Assembly (NCBI GenBank): GCA_029007295.1
Contig: JAQXHN010000029.1
Location: forward strand, 1-63,898
Source: Clostridia bacterium
GTDB lineage: Bacteria > Bacillota > Clostridia > Oscillospirales > CAG-272
Direction: 5' to 3'
Length of the DNA stretch: 63,898 nt
The notes below the pieces were generated by a model. That model worked only from the letters and a program-made list of their open reading frames with translations. It did not search any database and was not told the DNA's origin. Position 1 is the stretch's first letter. Each line of letters opens with the position of its first letter. The position numbers were made by a program, and so were the translations under genes. Shown here piece after piece: positions 34,614-43,604 of this stretch.

Positions 34614-36971
34614 ATGGCGAAAAACCTAAAATATAAAATGTCCAGATACATAGAAAAACTTGAAATGGCAACGTTGCCTACAATAGCGCTGAACGGAATA
34701 GTAGCTTTTCCCATGCTTCCGCTCAGCTTGGAGCTGACCGAGCAGTCCGATATAGATACTGCAAAAAAAGCAAGCGAGTCTCAGGAAAAGCTGTTTTTGA
34801 TTTCGTTAAAGGGAATGCCCGAGCCTACTCTGACGGAAAAACAGCTTTACAGAGTCGGCACCGTTTGCAATATAAAGCAATTTTTAATGCTTCCGGATCA
34901 AAACGCAAGGCTTATTGTCGAGGGCGTGTCGAGAGCAGAGCTTCTGCGCTTTGAAAGCAAGGACGGCTTTGTTCATTGCGACGTCATGACGAAAACAGTC
35001 AGCGTAGCAGAGGGCACAATCAAGAGCGAAGCGCTTATTTACGAGGTTATTGCACAGTTTGACGAATTTGTAAAATTCATTCCCAAGGCTTCGCCCGATT
35101 TGATTGCCGCAGTAAAAACCATTAAGGAGCCGAGTCTGTTCTGCGACTTTGTGGCAAGCAACGTTCTTGTAAACAATGCCGATAAGCAGGAGATATTAAA
35201 CGAATTCGATCCGGTGGCAAGACTTAAAAAGCTTGCCTTCATGATGGCTAAAGAATTGAAAATTCTCGAAACCGAGCTTGATATTCATAAGAAGGTAAGA
35301 GAAAAATTAGACAATAATCAAAGAGAGTATTATCTTCGGGAGCAAATTAAGGTCATTCAGTCCGAGCTTGGCGATGTCGGCGAGGACAGCGAAATCGACG
35401 AGTACTACGATAGGATAATAGGGGCTAAGCTGCCCCGGGAGGTTGAAGACAAGCTGATAAAGGAGCTTCACCGACTGGAAAAAACTCCGTACAGCTCCGC
35501 TGACGCCACAGTTCTTCGCAATTATCTCGATACCTGCCTTGACATTCCGTGGAACAGGCAAACGAAGGATAAAATTAATGTTAAGGCGGCAAAAAAGGTG
35601 TTGGACAACGACCACGACGGTCTGACCAAGGTGAAGGAAAGAATTCTTGAATTTCTTGCGGTAAAGCAGCTTAATCCGAAAATTAATAATCAGATTATCT
35701 GTCTTGCAGGCCCTCCCGGAACAGGCAAAACAAGTATTGCCGCCTCAATTGCGAAAGCTATGGGAAGAAAATATGTACGCGTTTGTCTCGGAGGCATACG
35801 TGACGAGGCCGATATTCGGGGTCACAGAAAAACTTATGTCGGCGCAATGCCGGGCAGAATAGTTACAGCAATAATTAATTCAAAGGTCAGAAACCCTCTT
35901 ATTTTACTTGACGAGGTTGACAAAATGGGCGTCGACGGCAGAGGCGATCCTTCCTCCGCCCTGCTTGAGGTGCTCGACAGCGAACAAAACCGCAATTTCC
36001 GTGACCATTTTACAGAAATACCCCTTGATTTGTCGGAGTGTATTTTCATAGCAACGGCAAACGATATTTCCAATGTGCCGGGTCCGTTGCGTGACAGAAT
36101 GGAAATAATCGAGCTTGACTCGTATAACAGGTATGCAAAGCTTAACATTGCAAAACATCACCTCATTCGCAAGCAGAGAGAGGCTCACGGACTTACGGCA
36201 AAGCAGATAAAAATAACCGATGACGCCGTACTCGAGCTGATTGATTACTATACCTCGGAAGCGGGCGTCCGCAACCTTTCCAGAGAAATTGCGTCTCTTA
36301 TGAGAAAGGCGGCAAGAAAAATAGCCGAGGAAGGTCTTACGGGGATAAAAATTACATCAAAGGATGTCGCCGAATACCTCGGCAACAGAAAAAACATACC
36401 GGATAGGATATCCGAGTGCGACGAGATAGGCGAGGTAAACGGACTTGCATACACATCTGTCGGCGGAGAGATGCTGAAAATTGAGGCAACCTCCATGAAG
36501 GGAACGGGTAAGCTTGAATTAACCGGCTCTCTCGGCGATGTAATGAAGGAGTCGGCTCAGGCCGCGCTTACCTATACCAGGGCGAATGCCGAAAAATTCG
36601 GGATAAATCCCGATTTTTACAAAAACAGCGATATTCATATTCACGTACCGGAGGGTGCGGTACCTAAGGACGGTCCAAGCGCAGGTGTGACAATTACAAC
36701 GGCGATGGTAAGCGAGCTTTCCAAAATTAAGGTACACCGAGATGTTGCGATGACGGGTGAAATCACCTTAAGGGGTAAAATTCTTGCCATCGGCGGTCTG
36801 AAGGAAAAAACAATGGCGGCGTTTAAGGCGGGTGTAAAAAGGGTAATAATACCGTATGATAACAAGCGTGATATTGATGAGCTTGACCCGATTGTACGTG
36901 AAAATCTTGAATTTTTCCCGTGCCGTACGCTTGACGAGGCGCTGGATATTTCACTTGTAAAGGAACAGTAA
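34614..36971 (+). CDS. lon: ATP-dependent protease Lon
   Basis: Lon degrades misfolded and specific regulatory proteins in the cytoplasm. The 785-residue protein has the N-terminal LAN domain (about 18-205), a coiled-coil linker, an AAA+ module with Walker A GPPGTGKTS (about 364) and Walker B ILLDEVDK, and the C-terminal protease domain with catalytic Ser in PKDGPSAG (about residue 689) and Lys in GGLKEK (about 730). The first ATG has AAAAGGA almost touching it; a start at an internal ATG (M9 or M18) is possible. The stop overlaps the engB start by one base, as in the common lon-engB pairing. Confidence 0.97.
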   Translation: MAKNLKYKMSRYIEKLEMATLPTIALNGIVAFPMLPLSLELTEQSDIDTAKKASESQEKLFLISLKGMPEPTLTEKQLYRVGTVCNIKQFLMLPDQNARLIVEGVSRAELLRFESKDGFVHCDVMTKTVSVAEGTIKSEALIYEVIAQFDEFVKFIPKASPDLIAAVKTIKEPSLFCDFVASNVLVNNADKQEILNEFDPVARLKKLAFMMAKELKILETELDIHKKVREKLDNNQREYYLREQIKVIQSELGDVGEDSEIDEYYDRIIGAKLPREVEDKLIKELHRLEKTPYSSADATVLRNYLDTCLDIPWNRQTKDKINVKAAKKVLDNDHDGLTKVKERILEFLAVKQLNPKINNQIICLAGPPGTGKTSIAASIAKAMGRKYVRVCLGGIRDEADIRGHRKTYVGAMPGRIVTAIINSKVRNPLILLDEVDKMGVDGRGDPSSALLEVLDSEQNRNFRDHFTEIPLDLSECIFIATANDISNVPGPLRDRMEIIELDSYNRYAKLNIAKHHLIRKQREAHGLTAKQIKITDDAVLELIDYYTSEAGVRNLSREIASLMRKAARKIAEEGLTGIKITSKDVAEYLGNRKNIPDRISECDEIGEVNGLAYTSVGGEMLKIEATSMKGTGKLELTGSLGDVMKESAQAALTYTRANAEKFGINPDFYKNSDIHIHVPEGAVPKDGPSAGVTITTAMVSELSKIKVHRDVAMTGEITLRGKILAIGGLKEKTMAAFKAGVKRVIIPYDNKRDIDELDPIVRENLEFFPCRTLDEALDISLVKEQ

Positions 36972-37573
36972 TGCAGTTAAATTTAAATAATGCGAGACTC
37001 GGCATTTGTGCGGGAGACGCAAAGCAATTTCCGAATACTCCTCATCCGCAGATTATTTTCTCGGGCAGGTCGAACGTCGGAAAAAGCTCGCTGATAAACA
37101 CCCTGCTGGGAAGAAATTCGCTTGCGAGGGTCAGCTCCTGTCCGGGTAAAACAATAACGGTGAATTTTTACGATATAGACTCGAAGCTGTATTTTGTAGA
37201 CCTTCCGGGATACGGCTTTGCAAAAAGGACGCCTCAGGATAAGAAAAAATGGTCCGCCCTTGTCGAGGAATTCTTCTCCTTTGTTGCGCTCAGCGATGAA
37301 AAGAGACTGGTAGTTCAGCTGATTGATATGAAGGTCGGCGTCACAAAAGATGACGCTGTAATGCTCGACTGGCTGAATGAAACCGGCACTGATTACATAA
37401 TTTGTGCGACGAAATGCGATAAGCTCAATAAAACAGACTATAATAAGAGTCTTCAGGCATTGTTTGATAACGTGCATATAGAGCCGGATACCGATATTTT
37501 TCCGTTTTCGGCTTTAAAGGGCACGGGAAAGCAGCAGCTTTTGAATTTTATTACGGAATACGCAGGTATATGA
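36971..37573 (+). CDS. engB: Ribosome biogenesis GTP-binding protein EngB/YsxC
   Basis: EngB is an essential GTPase needed for assembly of the large ribosomal subunit. The 200-residue protein has G1 GRSNVGKSSLIN, G3 DLPGYGFA, G4 TKCDK and a G5-like SALKG. Length and motif spacing are normal for the TrmE-Era-EngA-EngB-Septin group. It overlaps lon by one base (TAATG) and is followed after one base by the membrane protease gene. Confidence 0.96.
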   Translation: MQLNLNNARLGICAGDAKQFPNTPHPQIIFSGRSNVGKSSLINTLLGRNSLARVSSCPGKTITVNFYDIDSKLYFVDLPGYGFAKRTPQDKKKWSALVEEFFSFVALSDEKRLVVQLIDMKVGVTKDDAVMLDWLNETGTDYIICATKCDKLNKTDYNKSLQALFDNVHIEPDTDIFPFSALKGTGKQQLLNFITEYAGI

Positions 37574-37574
37574 T

Positions 37575-38285
37575 ATGTTAACACAATTATTTCGGTACGG
37601 ATTCGATAAGGATATTTTGATTCAGGTATTATTAAGCATCCCGGTCATTATTTTCTCACTTTCAATTCACGAGTGCGCTCATGCTGTTGCGGCAAATGCG
37701 CTCGGCGACCGAACTGCAAGAAATATGGGCAGAATGACCTTAAATCCGTTAAAACATCTTGACCCCGTCGGAACTCTGCTGATGTTGATTTGCGGCTTCG
37801 GTTGGGCAAAGCCGGTTCCGATAAACGCAAGAAATTTCCGATACGGTAAATTATCTCCGAAATGGGGAATGGCTGTTTCCGCATTGGCGGGACCCTTTTC
37901 AAACTTGTTGCTCGGATTTATTTCCTATCAGATTTTCTATTTGTCATGTTTGCAATATTTTGAAACTAATTCGGATTTTTGGCTTATTGTTTACATGCTG
38001 TTTTTGGTATTTGCAACATTGAATACCTATCTTGCAATATTTAATCTGCTTCCCATACCGCCTCTTGACGGTTCGAGAATACTCTTTACGTTTTTGCCTG
38101 CAAGATATTATTTTGAGATAATGAAATATGAAAGATACATTTCGATTATCGTTATGGTGCTTTTGGTGTCGGGAGGGCTTTCAAGACCTCTTTCCGCAGT
38201 TTCCGGCGGATTGATAAAGCTTTACGATATGTTTGCGTCGGCAGTATACGGCAAGGGTATTTCACTTGCAAGGTTTATTATCTGA
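37575..38285 (+). CDS. Site-2 protease family (M50) membrane metalloprotease
   Basis: The 236-residue integral membrane protein contains the zinc motif HECAH (about residues 33-37) in the first membrane region, NPLKHLDPVG and the second active-site motif NLLPIPPLDG near residue 160. This small form is like YwhC/rhomboid-independent S2P proteins, which cleave membrane-embedded substrates; no PDZ domain is present. It is in the run lon-engB-M50-scpA-scpB and its stop is one base before the scpA start. Its substrate is unknown. Confidence 0.9.
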   Translation: MLTQLFRYGFDKDILIQVLLSIPVIIFSLSIHECAHAVAANALGDRTARNMGRMTLNPLKHLDPVGTLLMLICGFGWAKPVPINARNFRYGKLSPKWGMAVSALAGPFSNLLLGFISYQIFYLSCLQYFETNSDFWLIVYMLFLVFATLNTYLAIFNLLPIPPLDGSRILFTFLPARYYFEIMKYERYISIIVMVLLVSGGLSRPLSAVSGGLIKLYDMFASAVYGKGISLARFII

Positions 38286-38286
38286 A

Positions 38287-39045
38287 ATGGAAGAGCTTAG
38301 CTTTAAGTTAGAAACGTTTGAAGGTCCGCTTGACCTGCTGTTGTCGCTGATTTCAAAAAATAAGGTAAATATCTATGATATTCCCATTTCGCTTATTCTC
38401 GAGCAGTATCTCGAATATCTTGAGAAAATGCGTAAAATGGACATGGATATTGCGGGTGAATTTATTGTCACGGCGTCGGAGCTGATGCTTATTAAAAGCA
38501 GAATGATGTTACCGAAAAGCGTGTTAGACGATGAAGAGGAGGACCCGAGAGCAAGGCTGGCGTCTGCGCTTATTGAGTATAAGAGGGCAAAGGAAGCGGC
38601 GAAGCTTCTGTCGGAGAACTACGGTGCCTTTGCCGGCAGATATGCCAAAAAAACAGATGAAAAGCCGTATGAAAGCATTCCTGTATTAACCGACCAGGAC
38701 CCTTTGCTGTTGGAGAAAGCGTTTATCAGAATTTTTGAGCGAAGCAGAAAATTAAAGTCGATGCTCAATACTCCGAATTCACTCCAAAATCTTTTAAATC
38801 ACAGGGTAACGCCGATACCGGAGAGAATAATAGGCATAATGCGGTATCTTTACAAAAACGGTAACGCTTCATTTGAGGAGATACTCCTGCAGGGAGAAAC
38901 ACGTTCGGATGTCATTGCTTCATTCGGAGCGCTGCTGGAGCTGTTAAAGGTTCGAAGATTGTTGATAGACGTAGCTTCACCTCAGGACAATCCCGTATTC
39001 ACTATGGTAACGGAAGGAAGAAGAAGAGATGCAGGAAGAAAATGA
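38287..39045 (+). CDS. scpA: Segregation and condensation protein A
   Basis: ScpA is the kleisin of the SMC-ScpA-ScpB complex that compacts and segregates the chromosome. The protein begins with the family-typical KLETFEGPLDLLLSLI at residues 7-22 and contains the EFIVTASELMLIKSRMMLP segment; the C-terminal winged helix is present. An upstream in-frame ATG at 38233 lies inside the preceding gene; the family start matches 38287 (252 residues). Its end overlaps scpB by 17 bases. Confidence 0.95.
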   Translation: MEELSFKLETFEGPLDLLLSLISKNKVNIYDIPISLILEQYLEYLEKMRKMDMDIAGEFIVTASELMLIKSRMMLPKSVLDDEEEDPRARLASALIEYKRAKEAAKLLSENYGAFAGRYAKKTDEKPYESIPVLTDQDPLLLEKAFIRIFERSRKLKSMLNTPNSLQNLLNHRVTPIPERIIGIMRYLYKNGNASFEEILLQGETRSDVIASFGALLELLKVRRLLIDVASPQDNPVFTMVTEGRRRDAGRK

Positions 39046-39619
39046 AATAATTGGACAAAGCGACGATGAAATGAAAAAGGTTATAGAGGCGGTGCTTTTT
39101 GCGTCGGGAGACCCGATAAGCTATGAAAAGCTTTCAGAGGTTTTGGGGATTACGGCGGGAGAGGTAAAAAAACTTTGCCGTGAATTTTCAAAGGAGTACG
39201 AAAATCGGGGAATAATGCTTCTATGCTACGACACCTCCTGTCAGCTCTGTACCAAGGAAGCTTACGAGGAGGAAATCAAGGATGCTCTCGGAATTCGCAA
39301 AAACGGAGCCTTATCTAATTCCTCGCTTGAAGCGCTTGCAATTATCGCATATAATCAGCCGGTTACAAGAGCATATGTCGAGCAGGTTCGGGGAGTCGAT
39401 TCCTCATATGCCTTTAACGTTCTTTTGACGAGAGAGCTGATTGAGGTTCGGGGCAAGCTTGATGTTCCGGGAAGACCGAATTTATATGCAACGACAAAGA
39501 ATTTTCTTCGTGTGTTCGGTCTTAGCTCTCTTGAGGATTTGCCTAAGCTTGAGCTGATGTTCCCCGAGGCGTCCTTTAAGACGGTCGACGGTGAGCAAAT
39601 TACAATGAATATTGAATAA
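39029..39619 (+). CDS. scpB: Segregation and condensation protein B
   Basis: ScpB is the winged-helix dimer that binds ScpA in the SMC condensin. The 196-residue protein has the expected features: KVIEAVLFASGDPIS at the start, LEALAIIAYNQPVTRAYVEQVRGVDS in the middle and GRPNLYATTKNFLRVFGL near the end. GGAAG-rich sequence precedes the ATG inside scpA. The next gene starts 12 bases later. Confidence 0.95.
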   Translation: MQEENEIIGQSDDEMKKVIEAVLFASGDPISYEKLSEVLGITAGEVKKLCREFSKEYENRGIMLLCYDTSCQLCTKEAYEEEIKDALGIRKNGALSNSSLEALAIIAYNQPVTRAYVEQVRGVDSSYAFNVLLTRELIEVRGKLDVPGRPNLYATTKNFLRVFGLSSLEDLPKLELMFPEASFKTVDGEQITMNIE

Positions 39620-39631
39620 GAGGATATAAAT

Positions 39632-40108
39632 ATGAATGATAATAATATAAGCGATATTATTCGCTCGTCGCTTGAAAATGCAAAGGGGATGATTTCCTCC
39701 GATACGGTTATCGGGGAGCCTATCGAAACCTCATCCGGCACAACGGTCATTCCTCTGTCAAAGGTCAGCGTAGGTATTGCCAGCGGCGGTGTTGATTATG
39801 ACAGTAAGAAGGACGAGGGCAAAAATTTCGGAGGCGGAGGCGGTACGGGAATTGTAGTAACGCCTGTCGGATTTCTTATTGTCAAGTCCGACGGAAGCGT
39901 TGAAATTCTCAATATGGACGGCCCTGTGGACCCCGTTTCTCGGGAATTGTCGGACATAGTATGCTCTTTGGTAAAAAAGGCGCCGGAGCTTCTATGCAAG
40001 TTAAAAAAATCATTTAAGGGAAAAGAGGACGGGGAATGCGCATTTGACGAAGAAGAGGCAGAGCCTGGGGATATCTCCGAGGAAATAACAGCGGAAAAAA
40101 ACATATAA
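39632..40108 (+). CDS. ytfJ: GerW family sporulation protein (YtfJ)
   Basis: The 158-residue protein matches the YtfJ/GerW family: a start with SLENAKGMISSDTVIGEPI, the SVGIASGGVDY segment, a poly-Gly stretch and VTPVGFLIV followed by an acidic tail. In Bacillus subtilis the homologue is a forespore protein needed for germination of spores. It lies directly after scpB, an arrangement also found in other Clostridia. The tail of about 25 acidic residues is longer than usual. AGAGGA precedes the ATG. Confidence 0.9.
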   Translation: MNDNNISDIIRSSLENAKGMISSDTVIGEPIETSSGTTVIPLSKVSVGIASGGVDYDSKKDEGKNFGGGGGTGIVVTPVGFLIVKSDGSVEILNMDGPVDPVSRELSDIVCSLVKKAPELLCKLKKSFKGKEDGECAFDEEEAEPGDISEEITAEKNI

Positions 40109-40124
40109 ACAGACAGAAATTATG

Positions 40125-40153
40125 GCATATTTTGCCGCCTGTTTCGATATAAT
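40125..40153 (+). promoter_or_regulatory. Possible sigma-E-type promoter upstream of dacF
   Basis: GCATATT (40125-40131) and GATATAAT (40146-40153) are 14 bases apart, matching the sigma-E pattern (GHATATT, 13-15 bases, CATACAHT) with two -10 mismatches. A transcript would start near 40160, with AGAGGCGGAG as ribosome binding site. Confidence 0.4.
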
Positions 40154-40183
40154 TCAATTACCGATAGAGAAAAGAGGCGGAGT

Positions 40184-41302
40184 ATGTTATTTAAAAAAAT
40201 TTTTTGTCTGTTAATGTCAGTTTTTATTGCCTGCATTGTTTGTTTACCGTGCCTTGCCAAGGATGAATCATGGGTTACGGCTCACAGCGCAGTTCTTTAC
40301 TGTCCCGAAAACGGCGAATTCCTGTATGAAAAAAACGCCGACGAATTTTCATTGATTGCCAGCCTTACAAAAATTATGACGGCTGTCGTCGTTATTGAGA
40401 ACACAAGTCCGCAGGAAACGGTGTCGGTAGATAAAGCTGCGGTGGGAGTTGAAGGCTCCAGCGCATATCTTTGCGCAAATGAACTTTTGACCGTTGAGAA
40501 TTTACTGTACGCTCTCTTGCTTGAGAGCGCAAATGACGCCGCGGTTGCGTTGGCAATTCATACATCGGGGAGCGTTCCCGAATTCGTTAAGCTAATGAAC
40601 AAAAAGGCCGAGGAGCTCGGTATGTCCGAAACTCACTACGAAAATCCTCACGGTCTGGACTCCGACGGTCACGGCTCAAGCGCAAGAGATTTGGCTATTT
40701 TGTCGGCGTATGCGCTTAAAAATGAGGAGTTCTTAAAAATAACGCAAACGAAGTCGATTCACATTGACGATTGCGACGGTAAAAATTCTCACTATTTTAT
40801 TAACCATAACCGAATGCTGTCAATCTACGACGGAACCGTAGGAATAAAAACGGGCTATACAAAATCGAGCGGAAGATGTCTTGTAAGCGCCGCAAAGAGA
40901 AACGGAGTTACGCTGATTGCCGTAACGCTTAATGCGCCGAATGACTGGAACGACCACCAGATAATGCTTGATTACGGATTTTCCGCAGTGAAAAGCGTTT
41001 TGTTGCCTGATGCTTTGACGACCTTTGAGATAAACGTTGTTTCCGGTTCAAAATCGACGGTAAAAGCGAGTGCGGAAAGTCAGAGCTTTGTATTTGACCG
41101 GGCTGTAGATACAAATACAAGCACGGTATTTCTCAAACAGTTTTATTTTGCGCCGATAAAAAAGGGCGATATTATCGGCTCAATTGTCTATTTTTACAAC
41201 GGTGATGTAATTGCTTTCGTGCCTATAAGAGCGGAAGAGAATTCCGACGAAATAAAATATAAAAGAAGCTTTTTGGAAACGATTGCTTATTTTTTCAGAT
41301 AG
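40184..41302 (+). CDS. dacF: D-alanyl-D-alanine carboxypeptidase (DacF-like, peptidase S11)
   Basis: A signal peptide (about 1-25) precedes a penicillin-binding carboxypeptidase domain with S-x-x-K in SLTKIM, S-x-N in ESAND and K-T-G in IKTGYTKSSGR. A C-terminal domain follows (about 275-372) with an amphipathic-looking end. It trims the terminal D-Ala from peptidoglycan pentapeptides outside the membrane. In Bacillus, DacF and DacB adjust cross-linking of the spore cortex, and the sporulation neighbours (ytfJ) and a possible sigma-E promoter suggest the same here. The next gene begins 9 bases after the stop. Confidence 0.9.
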   Translation: MLFKKIFCLLMSVFIACIVCLPCLAKDESWVTAHSAVLYCPENGEFLYEKNADEFSLIASLTKIMTAVVVIENTSPQETVSVDKAAVGVEGSSAYLCANELLTVENLLYALLLESANDAAVALAIHTSGSVPEFVKLMNKKAEELGMSETHYENPHGLDSDGHGSSARDLAILSAYALKNEEFLKITQTKSIHIDDCDGKNSHYFINHNRMLSIYDGTVGIKTGYTKSSGRCLVSAAKRNGVTLIAVTLNAPNDWNDHQIMLDYGFSAVKSVLLPDALTTFEINVVSGSKSTVKASAESQSFVFDRAVDTNTSTVFLKQFYFAPIKKGDIIGSIVYFYNGDVIAFVPIRAEENSDEIKYKRSFLETIAYFFR

Positions 41303-41311
41303 GATAATGAA

Positions 41312-42040
41312 ATGAAGGAACAGCAAAGACTGCAAAAATACATATCGGATTGCGGGCTGATGTCGAGAAGAAGAGCCGAAGCCGAAATTGCAAATGGAGC
41401 GTTTAAGGTTAACGGTGAGGTAGCCGAGCTTGGCACAAAGATTGTGCCGGGTGAGGATCAGGTTATTTATCACGATAAGGAAGTGAAGCTGAGAACTGAC
41501 CGTTATACCTATATAATGCTGAATAAGCCTGTCGGATATGTAACGACAATGAGGGATGAGCAGGGCAGAAAATGTGTTTTCGACCTTGTATCGGACTTGG
41601 GCAAAAGGGTATATCCCATCGGCAGGCTTGATATTATGAGCGAGGGGCTTCTGTTAATGACGGATGACGGCGAGCTGGCAAATAAGCTGACACATCCGAA
41701 ATATCATATTCCGAAGATATACCGTGTAACGACCGACAGAGCGGTCAGTACCGAGGAAATAAATGCGCTTAAAGAACCGATGGAGATAGACGGCTATAAA
41801 ATTAAGCCCTGTAAATGCACTTTAATTACGCAAAACAGATATTCGTCGGTTTTACAGATGACTCTGTATGAGGGCAGAAACAGACAAATCAGAAAGATGC
41901 TTGAATCCATGGATATAGGTATTCGTTCGCTTCGACGAATATCAATAGGAGATATAAAGCTCGGAAATTTGCCGAGGGGAAAGTGGCGAAGGCTTACTAA
42001 ATCTCAAACAGATTATCTTAAAACTTATAAAAATAAATGA
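41312..42040 (+). CDS. rluB: Pseudouridine synthase RluB/RsuA family
   Basis: The 242-residue protein has an N-terminal S4 RNA-binding domain (RLQKYISDCGLMSRRRAE) and a catalytic domain with the RsuA-family motif GRLDIMSEGLLLMTDDGEL, where the Asp is the nucleophile. RluB modifies a uridine in 23S rRNA helix 80-90 region in other bacteria. The position after scpA-scpB and dacF is typical for Clostridia. The ATG lies 9 bases after dacF. Confidence 0.92.
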   Translation: MKEQQRLQKYISDCGLMSRRRAEAEIANGAFKVNGEVAELGTKIVPGEDQVIYHDKEVKLRTDRYTYIMLNKPVGYVTTMRDEQGRKCVFDLVSDLGKRVYPIGRLDIMSEGLLLMTDDGELANKLTHPKYHIPKIYRVTTDRAVSTEEINALKEPMEIDGYKIKPCKCTLITQNRYSSVLQMTLYEGRNRQIRKMLESMDIGIRSLRRISIGDIKLGNLPRGKWRRLTKSQTDYLKTYKNK

Positions 42041-42055
42041 AAGAAGAAACAAAAT

Positions 42056-42451
42056 ATGCTTGAAGTACATCCGGTTGAAAGTAAAGAAGAACAGAAGAAT
42101 ATATGTGCAATGTGCGGCATTGAATACAATGCGGATTTGTTGTGTTATGCAGCATATGTTGATGAAATTTTAGTGGGAGCGTCACAATTTAAGCTGGATA
42201 AGGAATGTGGAAAGGTATTTGATATTTCCAATACCGTTGGAATAGAAGACGAAAACGCACTGTTCGTCATGGGCAGAGCGACGCTTAATTTTATTGACTT
42301 GTGCGGCGTTCATTTAGCAGAATATGTCGGAAAAATTTGTAACGAGTCACTTTTAAAGCAAATAGGATACCGTAAGAATGACAGCGGAGCTTGGACTGTA
42401 AATCTTTTGGGATTTTTTGAGGCTCCCTGTCAGCATGGCGGGAATAAGTGA
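42056..42451 (+). CDS. Small uncharacterised protein, possibly GNAT-like
   Basis: The 131-residue protein starts with LEVHPVESKEEQKNICAMCGIEYNADLLCYAAYVDEILVGASQF, which recalls the first strands of a GNAT acetyltransferase, but the acetyl-CoA loop (R/Q-x-x-G-x-G/A) is not visible. It follows rluB by 15 bases and ends before a terminator. Seven Cys are scattered through it, more than in neighbouring proteins. I do not assign a function. Confidence 0.65.
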   Translation: MLEVHPVESKEEQKNICAMCGIEYNADLLCYAAYVDEILVGASQFKLDKECGKVFDISNTVGIEDENALFVMGRATLNFIDLCGVHLAEYVGKICNESLLKQIGYRKNDSGAWTVNLLGFFEAPCQHGGNK

Positions 42452-42492
42452 TAAACAATCACAGGAAAAAAATGGAAATCGACCCTTTTTTT

Positions 42493-42532
42493 AGGGACTT
42501 TATGCAATTTGCATAAAGTCCCTAACTTTATT
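42493..42532 (+). terminator. Terminator closing the lon-to-rluB run
   Basis: AGGGACTTTATGC at 42493-42505 pairs with GCATAAAGTCCCT at 42511-42523, followed by AACTTTATTT. The left flank also has a T-run. Confidence 0.7.
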
Positions 42533-42559
42533 TCGTGAAAGATTACGATTAATATGCTC

Positions 42560-42588
42560 TTGCAATAATTACCAATATTTGGTATAAT
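42560..42588 (+). promoter_or_regulatory. Promoter of spo0A
   Basis: TTGCAA and TATAAT with a 17-base spacer, about 40 bases before the spo0A ATG. Confidence 0.75.
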
Positions 42589-42628
42589 ATCGTTACAAAC
42601 AAAAATTTAAAACGGAGTGTGTAAAAAT

Positions 42629-43408
42629 ATGGAACAAAACATAAGAATTCTGATTGTAGACGAAAATGCGGAATTTCGCAAAAGCTGCAGAGATAATTTA
42701 TCCGGCTTCGGATATCGCATGATTGACGAAGCCGCAGACGGGGACGAGGCGCTTTTTCGAATTGAAAAAACACATCCGGACGTTGTAATCATCGACGCCT
42801 GGGTTTCAAAGGTAGAGACGGTAAATGTTATCCGAAATTCGCAAAGATTTGACTACGGCGACGATATCGCTCCCGACTTTATTGTTTGCTCTATTCTTAA
42901 CAATCAGAATCTTTTTTCGGAAATGCTGTCGTGCGGCGCAAAATACTGCATCCTTAAGCCTCTTGACTATTCCAATCTCTCCGAGAGGATATCAAGAATA
43001 TGTCTTGGCAGAAAGCAAACCGTATTAGAGGGTGAAGGCAGTCTTAAAAAAGAAAACGATATGGAAACAAGAGTGACGAAAATTATTCATCAAATCGGAG
43101 TTCCGGCTCATATCAAGGGATACCAGTATTTGAGAACCGCTATTCTTATGGCAATTGAAGATTCCGATATAATAAATTCCGTTACGAAAATTCTTTACCC
43201 CGGCGTTGCGAAAAAGTATCAGACAACCTCAAGCCGCGTAGAGAGAGCTATTCGTCATGCTATTGAGGTCGCCTGGGACAGAGGGGATATCGAAACGCTG
43301 AATTTTTATTTCGGATATACAATCCATAATACAAGAGGCAAGCCTACAAACAGTGAGTTTATAGCTATGATTGCGGATAATTTAAGGCTGTCTAAAAAGT
43401 ATTCCTGA
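42629..43408 (+). CDS. spo0A: Sporulation master regulator Spo0A
   Basis: The effector domain (about 150-259) is nearly canonical, with [18 protein letters not shown], the recognition helix region [21 protein letters not shown] and [17 protein letters not shown]. The receiver (about 4-125) is more divergent: the acidic pocket reads VDEN, the phospho-acceptor is the Asp in VIIDAW but lacks the following M-P, the switch residue is Ser in FIVCSIL, and the Lys is present in CILKPLDY. It should still be phosphorylated, switching on sporulation genes. A GTG at 42617 is in frame; CGGAG at about 42613-42617 fits the ATG at 42629 (259 residues). Confidence 0.95.
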   Translation: MEQNIRILIVDENAEFRKSCRDNLSGFGYRMIDEAADGDEALFRIEKTHPDVVIIDAWVSKVETVNVIRNSQRFDYGDDIAPDFIVCSILNNQNLFSEMLSCGAKYCILKPLDYSNLSERISRICLGRKQTVLEGEGSLKKENDMETRVTKIIHQIGVPAHIKGYQYLRTAILMAIEDSDIINSVTKILYPGVAKKYQTTSSRVERAIRHAIEVAWDRGDIETLNFYFGYTIHNTRGKPTNSEFIAMIADNLRLSKKYS

Positions 43409-43517
43409 TTGATTTTTTTTGCGTTAATTATAAATTTTGGAACATTGAGCTAACATTTATTTTGTACAATAGGTAATTGCATATTTTTATCCCTTTATCC
43501 GTCCTTAAGACGGAAAA

Positions 43518-43572
43518 CACACCTCCCTTTGCATGATACATATGGTATGCGAAGGGAGGTGTGCATTTTTTA
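43518..43572. terminator. Strong terminator between spo0A and the convergent transporter gene
   Basis: A 17-bp stem pairs 43518-43534 with 43547-43563 (CACACCTCCCTT and complement in its outer part), followed by CATTTTTTA on the plus strand and TGTTTTCC on the minus strand. Confidence 0.88.
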
Positions 43573-43604
43573 TTCGATAAAACTTTTTAAAATAAAGTCA
43601 GCCC

